Assembly (NCBI GenBank): GCA_024401495.1
Contig: JAKSKW010000007.1
Span: forward strand, 6,112-70,111
DNA: 64,000 nucleotides
Direction of reading: 5' to 3'
DNA from: Paludibacteraceae bacterium
GTDB lineage: Bacteria; Bacteroidota; Bacteroidia; Bacteroidales; Paludibacteraceae
Shown here one piece after another: positions 34,254 through 43,299 of the stretch (within the stretch, counting starts at the first letter, position 1; every line of letters starts with the position of its first letter). The notes under the pieces are model-generated. The model did no database searches, was not told where the DNA came from, and worked only from the letters and a program-made list of their open reading frames with translations. The position numbers and the translations under genes were made by a program.

Positions 34254-34481
34254 ATGTCAGAAGAAAAAATCAACATCGTTGAATACTTGGTCTGTTGTGT
34301 AGGAGCCTTTGCCCAACGCTTTGGGTTGACTAATCGTCAAGCATACCAATACTTACATCAATACCAAGGTCTACAGTTCCTAATGGATTACTACGACGTC
34401 GAACATACACAATCAATTGACGATGCCGTAGAGGATTGTGCGAATATTTGTAAAAGGCATGGAGGAGCCTTAATACTATGA
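34254..34481 (+). CDS. DUF3791 family small protein A
   Basis: 75 residues, all helical, no signal or membrane segment. The pattern 'NIVEYLVCCVGAFAQRFGLTNRQAYQYLHQYQGLQFLMDYYDVEHTQSIDDAVEDC' matches DUF3791, a small family found beside DUF3990. Its stop overlaps the next ATG by four bases (ATGA), which suggests coupled translation in fixed ratio. By analogy with other two-gene toxin modules it may be the antitoxin or an accessory; that is inference. Confidence 0.75.
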   Translation: MSEEKINIVEYLVCCVGAFAQRFGLTNRQAYQYLHQYQGLQFLMDYYDVEHTQSIDDAVEDCANICKRHGGALIL

Positions 34482-34948
34482 TACTCTATCACGGATCAAA
34501 TATGCCCATATCAAAAATTGATTTGAGCAAAGGCAAAAAAGGTAAGGATTTTGGTCAAGGCTTCTATCTGAGCCCTTTTTATGCACAAGCCTACAGAATG
34601 GCAGAACTAACAGTTGCCAAAACAAGTGAGGGCGTTCCAGTTGTTTCCGAATTCACATACGACGAAAACAAAATACAAAACTTAAAGGTGCTCCGCTTTG
34701 ATGGTTACACAAAAGAGTGGGCAAAATTTATCATTATGAATCGTCAAAATCGTAGCAACCAGCAAGCTCATGATTACGATATTGTATATGGTCCTATAGC
34801 TGATGACACGGTAGGTGCCACTATTAGCCTCTTCATACGTCAATACATTGACTTAGATGAGCTTATCCGTCGCTTGAAATTCGTAGAGCCGAAATATCAG
34901 TATTTCTTTGCAACAATAGCTTCATTAAACACTTTGACAAAAGTATAA
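34478..34948 (+). CDS. DUF3990 protein, putative ADP-ribosyltransferase-fold toxin
   Basis: 156 residues. 'ILYHGSNMPI' (H5, with Gly-Ser next) and 'DFGQGFYLSPFYAQAYRMAEL' (Y30) reproduce the NAD-binding H and Y signatures of ADP-ribosyltransferases, in which HG[ST] and a G-x-G-[FI]-Y strand are followed by a helix with Ala and Trp/Tyr. A third residue could be Gln141 in 'KYQYFFAT'. 'DYDIVYGPIADD' at 99-110 is a conserved DUF3990 block. I infer NAD-dependent modification of a cellular target; DUF3990's substrate is not established. It lies between two DUF3791 genes with 4-nt overlap and 3-nt gap. Confidence 0.75.
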   Translation: MILYHGSNMPISKIDLSKGKKGKDFGQGFYLSPFYAQAYRMAELTVAKTSEGVPVVSEFTYDENKIQNLKVLRFDGYTKEWAKFIIMNRQNRSNQQAHDYDIVYGPIADDTVGATISLFIRQYIDLDELIRRLKFVEPKYQYFFATIASLNTLTKV

Positions 34949-34951
34949 CTC

Positions 34952-35188
34952 ATGGCAACAACAGATACACACGAACGCGACAAACAATTCATGATAGAAT
35001 GTCTGACATCTGATATCATTCTGATGTTGATGGAAGATCGCGGGCTCTCGATGGCTGAAGCAATGTCTCTGCTTTATAATTCTAAGACCTACGAAAAACT
35101 AGAAGATGAGCGAACAGGCTTGTATTATCAGGGGGCGGTTTATGTCATGGAGTTTTTAGAGGAAGAATTACAGAAAGAGAAAGTTTAA
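34952..35188 (+). CDS. DUF3791 family small protein B
   Basis: 78 residues, helical and acidic: 'FMIECLTSDIILMLMEDRGLSMAEAMSLLYNSKTYEKLEDERTGLYYQGAVYVMEFLEEELQ'. It resembles the second small-protein type that accompanies DUF3990 genes, with 'SKTYEKLxDxxTGLYxQ' as its most recognisable block. It begins 3 nt after DUF3990. The acidic surface and position make it a plausible inhibitor of the DUF3990 enzyme; no experiment known to me shows this. Confidence 0.7.
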   Translation: MATTDTHERDKQFMIECLTSDIILMLMEDRGLSMAEAMSLLYNSKTYEKLEDERTGLYYQGAVYVMEFLEEELQKEKV

Positions 35189-35276
35189 TACAAGATTTCC
35201 CAAAACCAAGAATATAGACAGCACTTGCTCTTGGAATTTCACTTTGAAAGATTAATAAATTAGAAAATAGACAATT

Positions 35277-35804
35277 ATGGCAATTATAAAATCAGTTAGA
35301 GGCTATACTCCAAAGATTGGAAAGAATGTTTTCTTGGCAGACAACGCTGCAGTGATCGGCAACGTGGAGATCGGCGACAACAGCAGCATCTGGTTTGGTG
35401 CAGTGCTACGTGGCGACGTCAACTCAATCAAGATTGGCAAGAATGTCAACATCCAGGACGGAGCTGTGCTTCACACTCTATACGACAAATCACCAAAGCC
35501 TTCCACAATCGAGCTTGGCGACAATGTGTCGGTAGGCCACAACGCCACTATCCACGGTGCTAAGATTGAAAACAACGTGTTGGTGGGAATGGGCTCAATC
35601 ATCTTGGACAACGTAGTGGTGGGCGAGGGCTCGATCATCGCCGCAGGAGCTGTAGTGACAACAGGTACAATTGTTGAGCCAGGAAGCCTAATGGCAGGTG
35701 TGCCAGCTAAGAAGATCAAGGAGGTGTCGCCAGAGCAGTCGAAGGATATGATCCAGAGAATCTCCGACAACTACCATTTGTACGCAAGCTGGTACGAAGA
35801 GTAA
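35277..35804 (+). CDS. Gamma-class carbonic anhydrase family protein
   Basis: 175 residues of left-handed beta-helix hexapeptide repeats (I-G-x-N-x-x, V-G-x-N-A-x). The three metal-binding His of the family are visible: one in 'GAVLHTLYD' and two in 'VGHNATIHGA'. It is called carbonic anhydrase by homology (YrdA-like); many members have no proven hydratase activity. Trimer expected. Single gene; a stutter repeat follows. Confidence 0.88.
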   Translation: MAIIKSVRGYTPKIGKNVFLADNAAVIGNVEIGDNSSIWFGAVLRGDVNSIKIGKNVNIQDGAVLHTLYDKSPKPSTIELGDNVSVGHNATIHGAKIENNVLVGMGSIILDNVVVGEGSIIAAGAVVTTGTIVEPGSLMAGVPAKKIKEVSPEQSKDMIQRISDNYHLYASWYEE

Positions 35805-35845
35805 TGCTGAATTAGAAATGCTGAATGCAAAATAAATAAATAATC
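35803..35845. repeat. AAATGC stutter repeat, third copy
   Basis: AATGCTGAATTAGAAATGCTG then AATGCAAAATAAATAAATAA, directly after the carbonic anhydrase gene. Confidence 0.6.
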
Positions 35846-35846
35846 A

Positions 35847-36635
35847 ATGCAGAGAGACAAACTTTTAACCAAATACTACAATAAGCATAAGGAAGATTTG
35901 CGTCTTGTCCGCCGTCATGGTATGGTGGAATTTCGCGTGTCGATGCACTACATCAAAAAATTCCTTCCTGAGAATTGCAACGGATTAAAAATCCTTGATT
36001 TAGGTGCTGCGACGGGAAGATACTCCTTCGCACTTGCTGAACTCGGTTGCGACGTGACTGCTGTGGAATTGGTGAAGCATAACCTTGATATCCTAAAGTC
36101 GAAGGGCGACGCAGTGAAGGCCTACCAAGGTAACGCTAAAGATTTGTCGTTCCTGCCAGACAATAGTTTTGACATCACAATCAATTTCGGCCCACTCTAC
36201 CATCTTATCGGCGACGACGAAAAACTCATCGCTATGAATGAGGCTAAACGTGTAACTAAGGATGGCGGTCTCATCTTCAACGCTTACGTGATGAACGACT
36301 ACTGTATCCTGACATACTGTTTTGATGAGGACAGAATCTGTAACCTTATGGAGAAGGGATTCATCGACGAATCCTTCCACGTCCGCTCGGATGAGGAGGA
36401 ACTCTACGACTATATGCGTGTGGATGATATCGACCGACTAAATAAACTTGCCGGACTTGAGAGAGTGACGATTTTCTCTCCCGATGGTCCGTCAGACTAT
36501 ATGCGCCCCGTCATCAACAAGATGAGCGAGGAGGCATTTGAGAGATTCGTGGATTTCCAGATGAAGAATGCCGAACGCGCTGATCTAATCGGTGCAGGAA
36601 GCCACACCGTCGACATAGTGCGTGTACATAAATAA
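35847..36635 (+). CDS. Class I SAM-dependent methyltransferase
   Basis: 262 residues. Motif I 'LKILDLGAATGRYSFALAELGCDVTAVELVKHNLDILK', motif II-like 'FDITINFGPLYHLIGDDEKLIAMNEAKRVTKDGG' place it with small-molecule methyltransferases of the type 11 group. The substrate cannot be told. Starts at the ATG at 35847, about 40 nt after a repeat tract; the next gene begins 10 nt after its stop. Confidence 0.8.
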   Translation: MQRDKLLTKYYNKHKEDLRLVRRHGMVEFRVSMHYIKKFLPENCNGLKILDLGAATGRYSFALAELGCDVTAVELVKHNLDILKSKGDAVKAYQGNAKDLSFLPDNSFDITINFGPLYHLIGDDEKLIAMNEAKRVTKDGGLIFNAYVMNDYCILTYCFDEDRICNLMEKGFIDESFHVRSDEEELYDYMRVDDIDRLNKLAGLERVTIFSPDGPSDYMRPVINKMSEEAFERFVDFQMKNAERADLIGAGSHTVDIVRVHK

Positions 36636-36645
36636 GAGTTTGATT

Positions 36646-37095
36646 ATGAATCGTTTGTTTTTCAGCGTCTTGACTATCATTTCCTCCTTCTTCATCACTT
36701 CATGTGAAAGAGAAGAGGAAAACCCTATACCTAATCTAAGCGTTAATATCCGCACTCCCTACTCTGATTTTATGCAACTGCGCAACGCCGGATCACATAT
36801 CGAATATAAATATGGCAATTTCTACGCTGCAGGCACAGCGCTTGGATATGGAGGCGTTTTGATTTTCCGCGACTACGACAACAAATTGCATGCCGCTGAT
36901 CTGGCTTGCCCCGTTGAGGCTGACAAATCAGTCACGGTTAGAGTGGAGATGCCTTACGCAATCTGCCCTAAATGCAATTCCAAATATGATTTGACCTTCG
37001 GATTCTGCTCACCAATAAGCGGACCAAGCAAACATAGTTTGAAAATGTACCAAAGTGTATTTGAGGCAGGAGACTATATTCAAGTTAGAAATTAA
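36646..37095 (+). CDS. Lipoprotein with degenerate Rieske-like domain
   Basis: 149 residues from the ATG at 36646. The signal peptide ends in lipobox 'FITSCER'. The mature protein shows a Rieske-like layout, 'LHAADLACPVEADKS...VEMPYAICPKCNSKYDLTFGFCSPISGPSKHSLKMY': two Cys-Pro knuckles, a C-x-S-x-[YF]-D strand and the G-P-[AS]-x-x-x-L-x-x-Y end. The His ligands of a true Rieske cluster are replaced (CPV for CxH, CPKC for CxxH), so a [2Fe-2S] Rieske cluster is unlikely; three or four Cys might bind zinc. Convergent with the patatin gene, with a 4-nt overlap of 3' ends. Confidence 0.6.
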   Translation: MNRLFFSVLTIISSFFITSCEREEENPIPNLSVNIRTPYSDFMQLRNAGSHIEYKYGNFYAAGTALGYGGVLIFRDYDNKLHAADLACPVEADKSVTVRVEMPYAICPKCNSKYDLTFGFCSPISGPSKHSLKMYQSVFEAGDYIQVRN

Positions 37096-37937
37096 CCAAA
37101 CATCTCTTTGGCAACCTCGTAGCCGTGGTTGTATAATGCAGTCAATTTTTTCGGACTCTTCTCCAATCTGTCGACTCCCTTGACGTCGACAGGACGGACA
37201 ACGATAATCTCCCCCGTCTTCTCCATCGCCTCTATCTTATCCATTAAGATATTGTATTCCATATTCTTGCGACGGAGTCTCTCCTGTAGTTTAGGATATT
37301 TCTTATAAACGAAATTAGGACATTTCATTCCGTTAGGATTCTTTCTGTAGCCCAACGGACGTGTGAGAATCACCACACATTTATCATAACCTTGGTCGAA
37401 CGCTCGTTGAAACGGTATGGCATCAGCGATACCTCCGTCGAGAAACTTCTTCCCATCCAACTCTGTGATTTTGCAGACAAATGGCAAACTGCACGATGCC
37501 TGGCAAACGATGTTGAGACGATCTAGTGTAGTGCGGTCGTCCATATAGACAGCCTCCCCAGTCTCGATATCTGTGGCCACAACCTCACATTTAGTGGGAT
37601 TGTTGAGGTAAGTCTGGAAATCATACGGATAAATGACTTTGGGAAATTTGTCGAACAACAAACCGAAATCCATAATATTGCCAGTACGAAGGAGCGTACC
37701 AATACCAATATAGTTGTATTTCTCAAGATAGTCGATATCCATCGTCTTAGTGCGGCCACGTTGCTTTGACATGAAATTCAACACGTTGCCTGCTCCAGCA
37801 CTCACACCAATGGCGTATGGAAACTCTATCTTAGCGTCAAGAAAATAGTCCAATACTCCAGCAGTGAAGACGCCTCGCATTCCACCGCCTTCAAGCACAA
37901 GCGCACATTTTGATAAATCTACCGACTTGAAATCCAT
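37092..37937 (-). CDS. Patatin-like phospholipase
   Basis: 281 residues. Oxyanion loop 'LVLEGGGMRGVFTAG', nucleophile elbow G-x-S-x-G in 'AIGVSAGAGN', and catalytic Asp in 'FLDGGIADAIPF' (DGG/DG) form the Ser-Asp dyad of patatins. Cytoplasmic, as there is no signal peptide. Probable lipid acyl hydrolase, similar to E. coli YjjU. The HAD gene lies 9 nt upstream. Confidence 0.88.
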   Translation of the reverse strand: MDFKSVDLSKCALVLEGGGMRGVFTAGVLDYFLDAKIEFPYAIGVSAGAGNVLNFMSKQRGRTKTMDIDYLEKYNYIGIGTLLRTGNIMDFGLLFDKFPKVIYPYDFQTYLNNPTKCEVVATDIETGEAVYMDDRTTLDRLNIVCQASCSLPFVCKITELDGKKFLDGGIADAIPFQRAFDQGYDKCVVILTRPLGYRKNPNGMKCPNFVYKKYPKLQERLRRKNMEYNILMDKIEAMEKTGEIIVVRPVDVKGVDRLEKSPKKLTALYNHGYEVAKEMFG

Positions 37938-37946
37938 ATAATTAAT

Positions 37947-38600
37947 TCATATTATTTCCAACATTTCCGACGGTGCATCAATCATCCTCGTCGCACCAAA
38001 CTGAGTCAGGAATTCTCTTGTCTTGAATCCCCACGTCACCGACAAGCAATCAATTCCCGCATTGCGAGCCGTCATGATGTCGACGTCGGAATCACCCACA
38101 TATAACGTTGACGACGATTCTGACGTTAACTGTTTCATCGCCTCATACACCATCTCAGGCGCTGGTTTGCGTGGTATGCCTGCCTTCTCATTCTCTCCAA
38201 GAGCGACGTCGATATATTCAGCAAAATACTCCGTATTCAACTGTTTCACACCACTGTCTGGCTTATTCGAGACAATAGCCATCTTGATTCCACGCTTCTT
38301 GAGTTCACTCAAAAGATCCATAATTCCATCGTATGGACGGGAATGATCTCTACAATGCAATAGATAATGCTGATGAAAGCAAGAAAGCACACTGTTGACC
38401 TTCTCTTCCGACGTGTTTTCCGGCACTGCTCGCTCAATCAACTTTCTGACTCCATTTCCCACAAAACCTCGAACCTCCTCAGTGGTGCGAGTAGGAAAAC
38501 CGTTCTGCGAAAGGGCATAGTTGGTGCTGATCGCCAAATCGTCAAGCGTATTCATCAGCGTACCGTCAAGATCGAAAATTATAGTAGAGTATTTTGGCAT
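37947..38600 (-). CDS. HAD hydrolase, phosphoglycolate-phosphatase type
   Basis: 217 residues. 'STIIFDLDGTLMNTLDDLAISTNYAL' (nucleophile and acid-base Asp), cap with 'GFVGNGVRKLIERAVPE', 'MAIVSNKPDSGV', and 'LYVGDSDVDIMTARNAGIDCLSVTWGF'. Sequence is of the Gph/PpaX class I-cap group; likely dephosphorylates 2-phosphoglycolate or similar. It is 3 nt downstream of dprA, suggesting one transcript. Confidence 0.88.
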   Translation of the reverse strand: MPKYSTIIFDLDGTLMNTLDDLAISTNYALSQNGFPTRTTEEVRGFVGNGVRKLIERAVPENTSEEKVNSVLSCFHQHYLLHCRDHSRPYDGIMDLLSELKKRGIKMAIVSNKPDSGVKQLNTEYFAEYIDVALGENEKAGIPRKPAPEMVYEAMKQLTSESSSTLYVGDSDVDIMTARNAGIDCLSVTWGFKTREFLTQFGATRMIDAPSEMLEII

Positions 38601-38603
38601 AAT

Positions 38604-39485
38604 TCAAAAATCAAACAAATTCTTTGGTTTGAAGCATCTATCGATAAATCTGCCGACGGAATTCTTGGCGTCTTTGGCATCAATCACGCCTGCCTCTCCC
38701 CTGCTCTTCACCACCTGACGATTAAGAGCAAACAACGGATTGTCTGCATCCGTAGCAGAATCGTAAAGAGCGGCGCAATCAATATTAATAGTCAAAGCAT
38801 AGTTGACAGCAAAACGTGAGCCTCCATCTTCATTGCTTGCCACCAACACCACTCCGTCCGACAACATAGCCTGCAGATGGTCGCGGCGAACATAACGTGG
38901 AGTAAGTTCCGTCTTCCCTGCCACAGTGTAGTATTCGCTCAACAGCAATCCCCCACTCTCCACAATCTCCTCAGCCAAAGCAATCTTCGAATCAGGAATC
39001 ACTCTCCACACTGGCGACGGAAGCAAAGCAATCGTCTTGCCTCCCCTCTCCACACATCTGCTATGTGCAATAGAGTCGCAACCGTTAGCGAGTCCGGAGA
39101 CGATCGTCATTCCTTTCTCTACCAACGCATCCACCACAGCCTCTTCCCTCACCTTGATGTCAGGTGTGGAATTACGTGTGCCGATCACGGCTATCTTCTT
39201 GGTGTTGAGTAATGAAATATCTCCGCGATAGAAAAAGCAGAGCGGAAAATCCCCGGCAGACACCTGCGCACGGATCTTGGGAAATGAAGACTCGTAGAAT
39301 GTGATTATTCCGTCGAAACAAGATTGATCAGACTCCAAAATCTGCATAATCTCATCGCGTCGCTCCAATAAGTCGTCAGGCAATACGCTTCCCTTTTTAC
39401 AGTTGGCGTACACCCACGCCCTTCCCTTGCCTTTCGACGAGAGATGCGTGAGGATATTCAACGCGTCGACAGAGATTTTGCTCAT
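38604..39485 (-). CDS. dprA: DprA/Smf family DNA-processing protein (short form)
   Basis: 293 residues from the ATG at 39485, which overlaps the rodA stop as TGATG. The Rossmann-like DprA core is clear: 'DFPLCFFYRGDISLLNTKKIAVIGTRNSTP', 'GMTIVSGLANGCDSIAHSRCVERGGKTIALLPS', 'ESGGLLLSEYYTVAGKTELTPRYVRRDHLQAMLSDGVVLVASNEDGGSRFAV'. DprA binds ssDNA and loads RecA in transformation. This version seems to lack the C-terminal winged-helix domain and ends in 40 basic residues. With comF in the window it hints at retained DNA-uptake functions. Confidence 0.8.
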   Translation of the reverse strand: MSKISVDALNILTHLSSKGKGRAWVYANCKKGSVLPDDLLERRDEIMQILESDQSCFDGIITFYESSFPKIRAQVSAGDFPLCFFYRGDISLLNTKKIAVIGTRNSTPDIKVREEAVVDALVEKGMTIVSGLANGCDSIAHSRCVERGGKTIALLPSPVWRVIPDSKIALAEEIVESGGLLLSEYYTVAGKTELTPRYVRRDHLQAMLSDGVVLVASNEDGGSRFAVNYALTINIDCAALYDSATDADNPLFALNRQVVKSRGEAGVIDAKDAKNSVGRFIDRCFKPKNLFDF

Positions 39486-40957
39486 CACTCCATCATATAC
39501 TCCTTACGGCTTGCGTCGAGACGAAGGAAGATGAACAACAATATCGTGAAACTCCATAGTGAGGATCCTCCATAACTGAAGAATGGCAAAGGAATACCAA
39601 TCACCGGTGTCAATCCGATCACCATTCCTACATTGATGGCGACGTGGAAGAATATGATCGACGCTACACAATAGCCATAAATCTTACTAAACAACGATCG
39701 CTGTCTCTCTGCCAAGGATATCAACCTAAGCATCAGAGCAAGGAAACCAAGTATCACAACAGTAGTGCCGACAAAACCGTGCTCCTCTCCCACAGTACAG
39801 AAGATAAAGTCGGTGTCCTGCTCTGGCACATACTTCAACTTTGTCTGCGTACCCTGCAAGAATCCTTTACCTGTCAAGCGGCCACTACCGATGGCAATCA
39901 TAGACTGGTTCACATTATATCCCGACTTCTTCAAGTCGTTCTCCATTCCCAATGTCACCTTAATACGGACCTGCTGGTGCGGCTGAAGGATTTTATTGAA
40001 AGCATAGTCGGACATCTGACCAAATCCGATTGAGCCGGCCACAAAGAGCGAGATCAAAAAATATCCAATCTTTCGCTGACGCAATGCCATAACCAACAGA
40101 TAAACTACCAATGCACCGACAACGATATATGCCAAATAAGAAAATTTAATTTTAACATCAAGATAATTGTAGACAATAATACCTATAAGGAACATCGACA
40201 CTCCCATTATTGAAATGGTCTTCACAAGCGTATTGTCTCTATAATAGAAGTAGACCATCGACAACGCGATGATCGTCGCCATTATCATAATCGCAAACAT
40301 TCCCAGATTCTCATCTGGCACCGAGTCTACAATCGGTGTGGCTCCAAAACGAATAGCCACGACGAAGAACACAGCGGCACACACTCCCAACAACAGAATA
40401 ATTCCCGTCATTCCCTGACGATACAAGACAAGGAATAGGGCAAAATAGGCCAAGGCTGATCCTGTCTCATTCTGTGCAATGATAATCAACATCGGCACAA
40501 AAATGATGAGATACATAATTATAGTATCTCTGACATTCTTCATTGAGAAGCCATAACTACTCATGAACTTTGCCAGACACAGACACGTGGCTGTCTTGGC
40601 AAACTCCGCCGGCTGTATGCTGACAGGCCCCATCACCAACCACGAGTGTGAACCTCGCGTATCCGGGGCGACCAAAAGCGTGACTATCAGCAATATAATA
40701 AAGGAGGCATAGATAACGTATGCCAACGTGTTGTAGACTTTCATGTCGAGCATCAGAAGCACTCCGGCAATCACTACCGAACATCCAATCCACACAAGCT
40801 GTTTACCGTATCTCTGTGAGAAATCCCAGAAATCACGATCATCAAAATTGTAGGACGCTCCGTAGATACTCACCCAACCGAAGATGACAAGGGCAATGTA
40901 GAGCCCTATCGTCCACATATCTATATTGATAAGAATATTCTCGTTTCTTCTGTCCAT
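39485..40957 (-). CDS. rodA: Rod-shape SEDS glycosyltransferase RodA
   Basis: 490 residues with about ten membrane helices. SEDS landmarks: '[28 protein letters not shown]' and '[44 protein letters not shown]' and '[20 protein letters not shown]'. It polymerises lipid II as partner of PBP2 in side-wall growth. It is longer than E. coli RodA (370), owing to extra helices in the middle, as in other Bacteroidales. Last but one gene of the rod-shape operon, 4 nt after mrdA. Confidence 0.94.
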   Translation of the reverse strand: [490 protein letters not shown]

Positions 40958-40961
40958 CTTC

Positions 40962-42791
40962 CTACTCCTTAATTAGGTTTGCTTCAAGTAGACGTTGCTC
41001 AATAGGCTTGCGTCGCTTTGGAATTTCTCCCTTCAGATACTTTTCAATCATAAGCGTAGCGATTGGCGCAGCCCACGTCGCACCGAATCCACTATTCTCC
41101 ACCACAACGCTGATCGCAATCTTCGGATCATCCTTAGGTGCGAATGCCATAAATATTGAGTGGTCTTTTCCGTGTGGGTTCTGAGCAGTACCTGTCTTAC
41201 CACACACCGCAATACTATCGATACGTGAATAATAACCAGTTCCGGAAATCATTACGAGCTCCATTCCGTCGACCACAACATTATAATACTTAGGATCGAT
41301 TGTGCTGTGGTGACACTCGATAAACGACGAGTCAATCTTTCCACCCTGAATATTCTTCACAAGATGAGGAGTGAAATAATGTCCACGGTTGGCGATTGTG
41401 GCTCCAAGATTGGCAATCTGCAACGGTGTAGCCAACACCTCTCCCTGACCGATTGAAAGTGAGATGATTGTCAATCCCTTCCAACTGTTCTCTCCATACA
41501 CCTTATTATATACACCTGAGTTTGGAATATATCCACGCTTCTCATTAGGAACATCCGCACCAAGTTTATATCCGAAACCAAGAGAGACGATATGATTCTT
41601 CCACACGTCAATGGCTTCAGACACCGTATGATATTTCTTGTGGTCGATCAACGCACGGAATCCACAACAGTAATAAGCATTACAAGAGTGCTGAATACTG
41701 TGCATCAAGTTAAGGGGCGACTCATGACCGTGACAACCCACTGTCAAGGCTCCCGCATGGAAACCATGTTGGCAACCGTAGGCAGTGTTCGGTGTGATAA
41801 TACCTTCCTGCTGAAGCACAAGAGCCTGAGCAGTCTTGAAGGTTGAGCCCGGAGGATACTGCGCCATCATCGGACGGTCGAACAAAGGTTTCAACGGATC
41901 TTTGGAAAGAGCGGCAAAGTTGGCACTTCTCTTTCGTCCCACAAGCATAGACGGATCGTAAGTCGGACTCGACACCAAAGCCAAGATCTCTCCCGTCGAC
42001 GGTTCGATCGCAGCGATTGAGCCAATCTTTCCATGCATCAACTCCTCGCCATATTTCTGCAACTCTATGTCAAGAGACAATTCGATATCTTTACCTGCCA
42101 CCGGAAGTTTGTCGTACTTACCGTCTTCATATTTCCCCTTCACACGACCTCGCGAGTCACGAAGAAGAATCTCCTCACCCTTCTCTCCACGTAGCTCCTT
42201 TTCGTAAGTCAGCTCAATACCGTTCTGTCCGGCGTAGTCACCCTGTTGATAAAAATCGTCAGCCTCAATCTGCTTTTTTGAAACCTCACCGATGGAGCCA
42301 AGAGCCAAAGCCGCGTTATGATAATTGTAGTCGCGAAGAGTACGCTTCTGCACATAGACACCGTTGAACTTGAAAAGTTTCTCGCTAATCGGACCATATT
42401 CCTCAGCACTCAACTGAGACATAAAAAGTTGGGGAACATATGGCGAATAGCCACTTTTGTGCTTGATAATGGCCATTCGCTTATCAAAATCGTCCTTTGT
42501 GATACCAAGCATGTGAGCGAAAGCAAGAGTATCCATACCCCTTGCCTCACGTGGCACAATCATAATATCGAATGCTGGTTTATTGAAAACGATCAGTTTT
42601 CCATTACGGTCGGTAAGCAATCCGCGCGACGGATAAATCACCTTTCTAAGGTAGGCATTATTTTGCGACTGCTCCAAATAACTCTTGTCTACGATCTGAA
42701 TAGAAAAAAGTCTGATGATATAAATCAAACAGACTGCCACCATTATAAGCGAAATGGTATATCTTCTATTGTCGTTGCTATCATTAATCAT
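40962..42791 (-). CDS. mrdA: Penicillin-binding protein 2
   Basis: 609 residues, single N-terminal membrane helix (15-33). Dimerisation domain with 'YPSRGLLTDRNGKLIVFNKPAFDIMIVP', transpeptidase with 'PPGSTFKTAQAL' (SxxK nucleophile), 'SCNAYYC' (SxN) and 'KTGTAQNP' (KTG). It cross-links side-wall peptidoglycan with RodA. The start overlaps mreD by 8 nt. Confidence 0.95.
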   Translation of the reverse strand: MINDSNDNRRYTISLIMVAVCLIYIIRLFSIQIVDKSYLEQSQNNAYLRKVIYPSRGLLTDRNGKLIVFNKPAFDIMIVPREARGMDTLAFAHMLGITKDDFDKRMAIIKHKSGYSPYVPQLFMSQLSAEEYGPISEKLFKFNGVYVQKRTLRDYNYHNAALALGSIGEVSKKQIEADDFYQQGDYAGQNGIELTYEKELRGEKGEEILLRDSRGRVKGKYEDGKYDKLPVAGKDIELSLDIELQKYGEELMHGKIGSIAAIEPSTGEILALVSSPTYDPSMLVGRKRSANFAALSKDPLKPLFDRPMMAQYPPGSTFKTAQALVLQQEGIITPNTAYGCQHGFHAGALTVGCHGHESPLNLMHSIQHSCNAYYCCGFRALIDHKKYHTVSEAIDVWKNHIVSLGFGYKLGADVPNEKRGYIPNSGVYNKVYGENSWKGLTIISLSIGQGEVLATPLQIANLGATIANRGHYFTPHLVKNIQGGKIDSSFIECHHSTIDPKYYNVVVDGMELVMISGTGYYSRIDSIAVCGKTGTAQNPHGKDHSIFMAFAPKDDPKIAISVVVENSGFGATWAAPIATLMIEKYLKGEIPKRRKPIEQRLLEANLIKE

Positions 42792-43299
42792 CTATTCTAC
42801 GATTACTGCGATAGTATTCAATAATAAAAATAAGTAGTAAAGTGAAGAGTGTTGAACATACACCCTTTAGAAGCACATATGGCAACTTATCAAATGTGAA
42901 TGCGCTCAATGCGAAAAGTGCAAGATGATGCACCAACACAAGAATGGAAGCGTACTGGATGAAAGTGTTCATACCGTACGATCTGAATCCAGGCACAATC
43001 ATCTTATTATCCTCACGTGGGGAGAACGTGTTGTCCATGTGTGGTTTTAAGAATCCAAGAAGCAAAGTGGCTCCGGCATTCACACCGATTGTACCACTGA
43101 AAAAATCGATTGAGAGTCCAAGTAGGAATGCTAACACCTGAACCAATGTACGATTACATCCTGTAGGAAGATGAAGGATAAAAAGGACGTAGAGGTAAGG
43201 ATTGACTTCTCCAAGAAAATTGATATGGTTCAACACCAATCCCTGGAGCAATACATACACCACAAAAGCAAATCCGTATGAAAGTATGTCAACACCCAT
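42784..43299 (-). CDS. mreD: Rod-shape protein MreD
   Basis: 171 residues, five or six membrane helices ('GFAFVVYVLLQGLVLNHINFLGEVNPYLYVLFILHLP', 'FLLGLSIDFFSGTIGVNAGATLLLGFL'). The D-x-F-x-G-x-x-G-x-N/H-A pattern is the MreD signature. It lies between mreC (TAATG overlap) and mrdA and is part of the elongasome. Confidence 0.88.
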   Translation of the reverse strand: MGVDILSYGFAFVVYVLLQGLVLNHINFLGEVNPYLYVLFILHLPTGCNRTLVQVLAFLLGLSIDFFSGTIGVNAGATLLLGFLKPHMDNTFSPREDNKMIVPGFRSYGMNTFIQYASILVLVHHLALFALSAFTFDKLPYVLLKGVCSTLFTLLLIFIIEYYRSNRRIDD

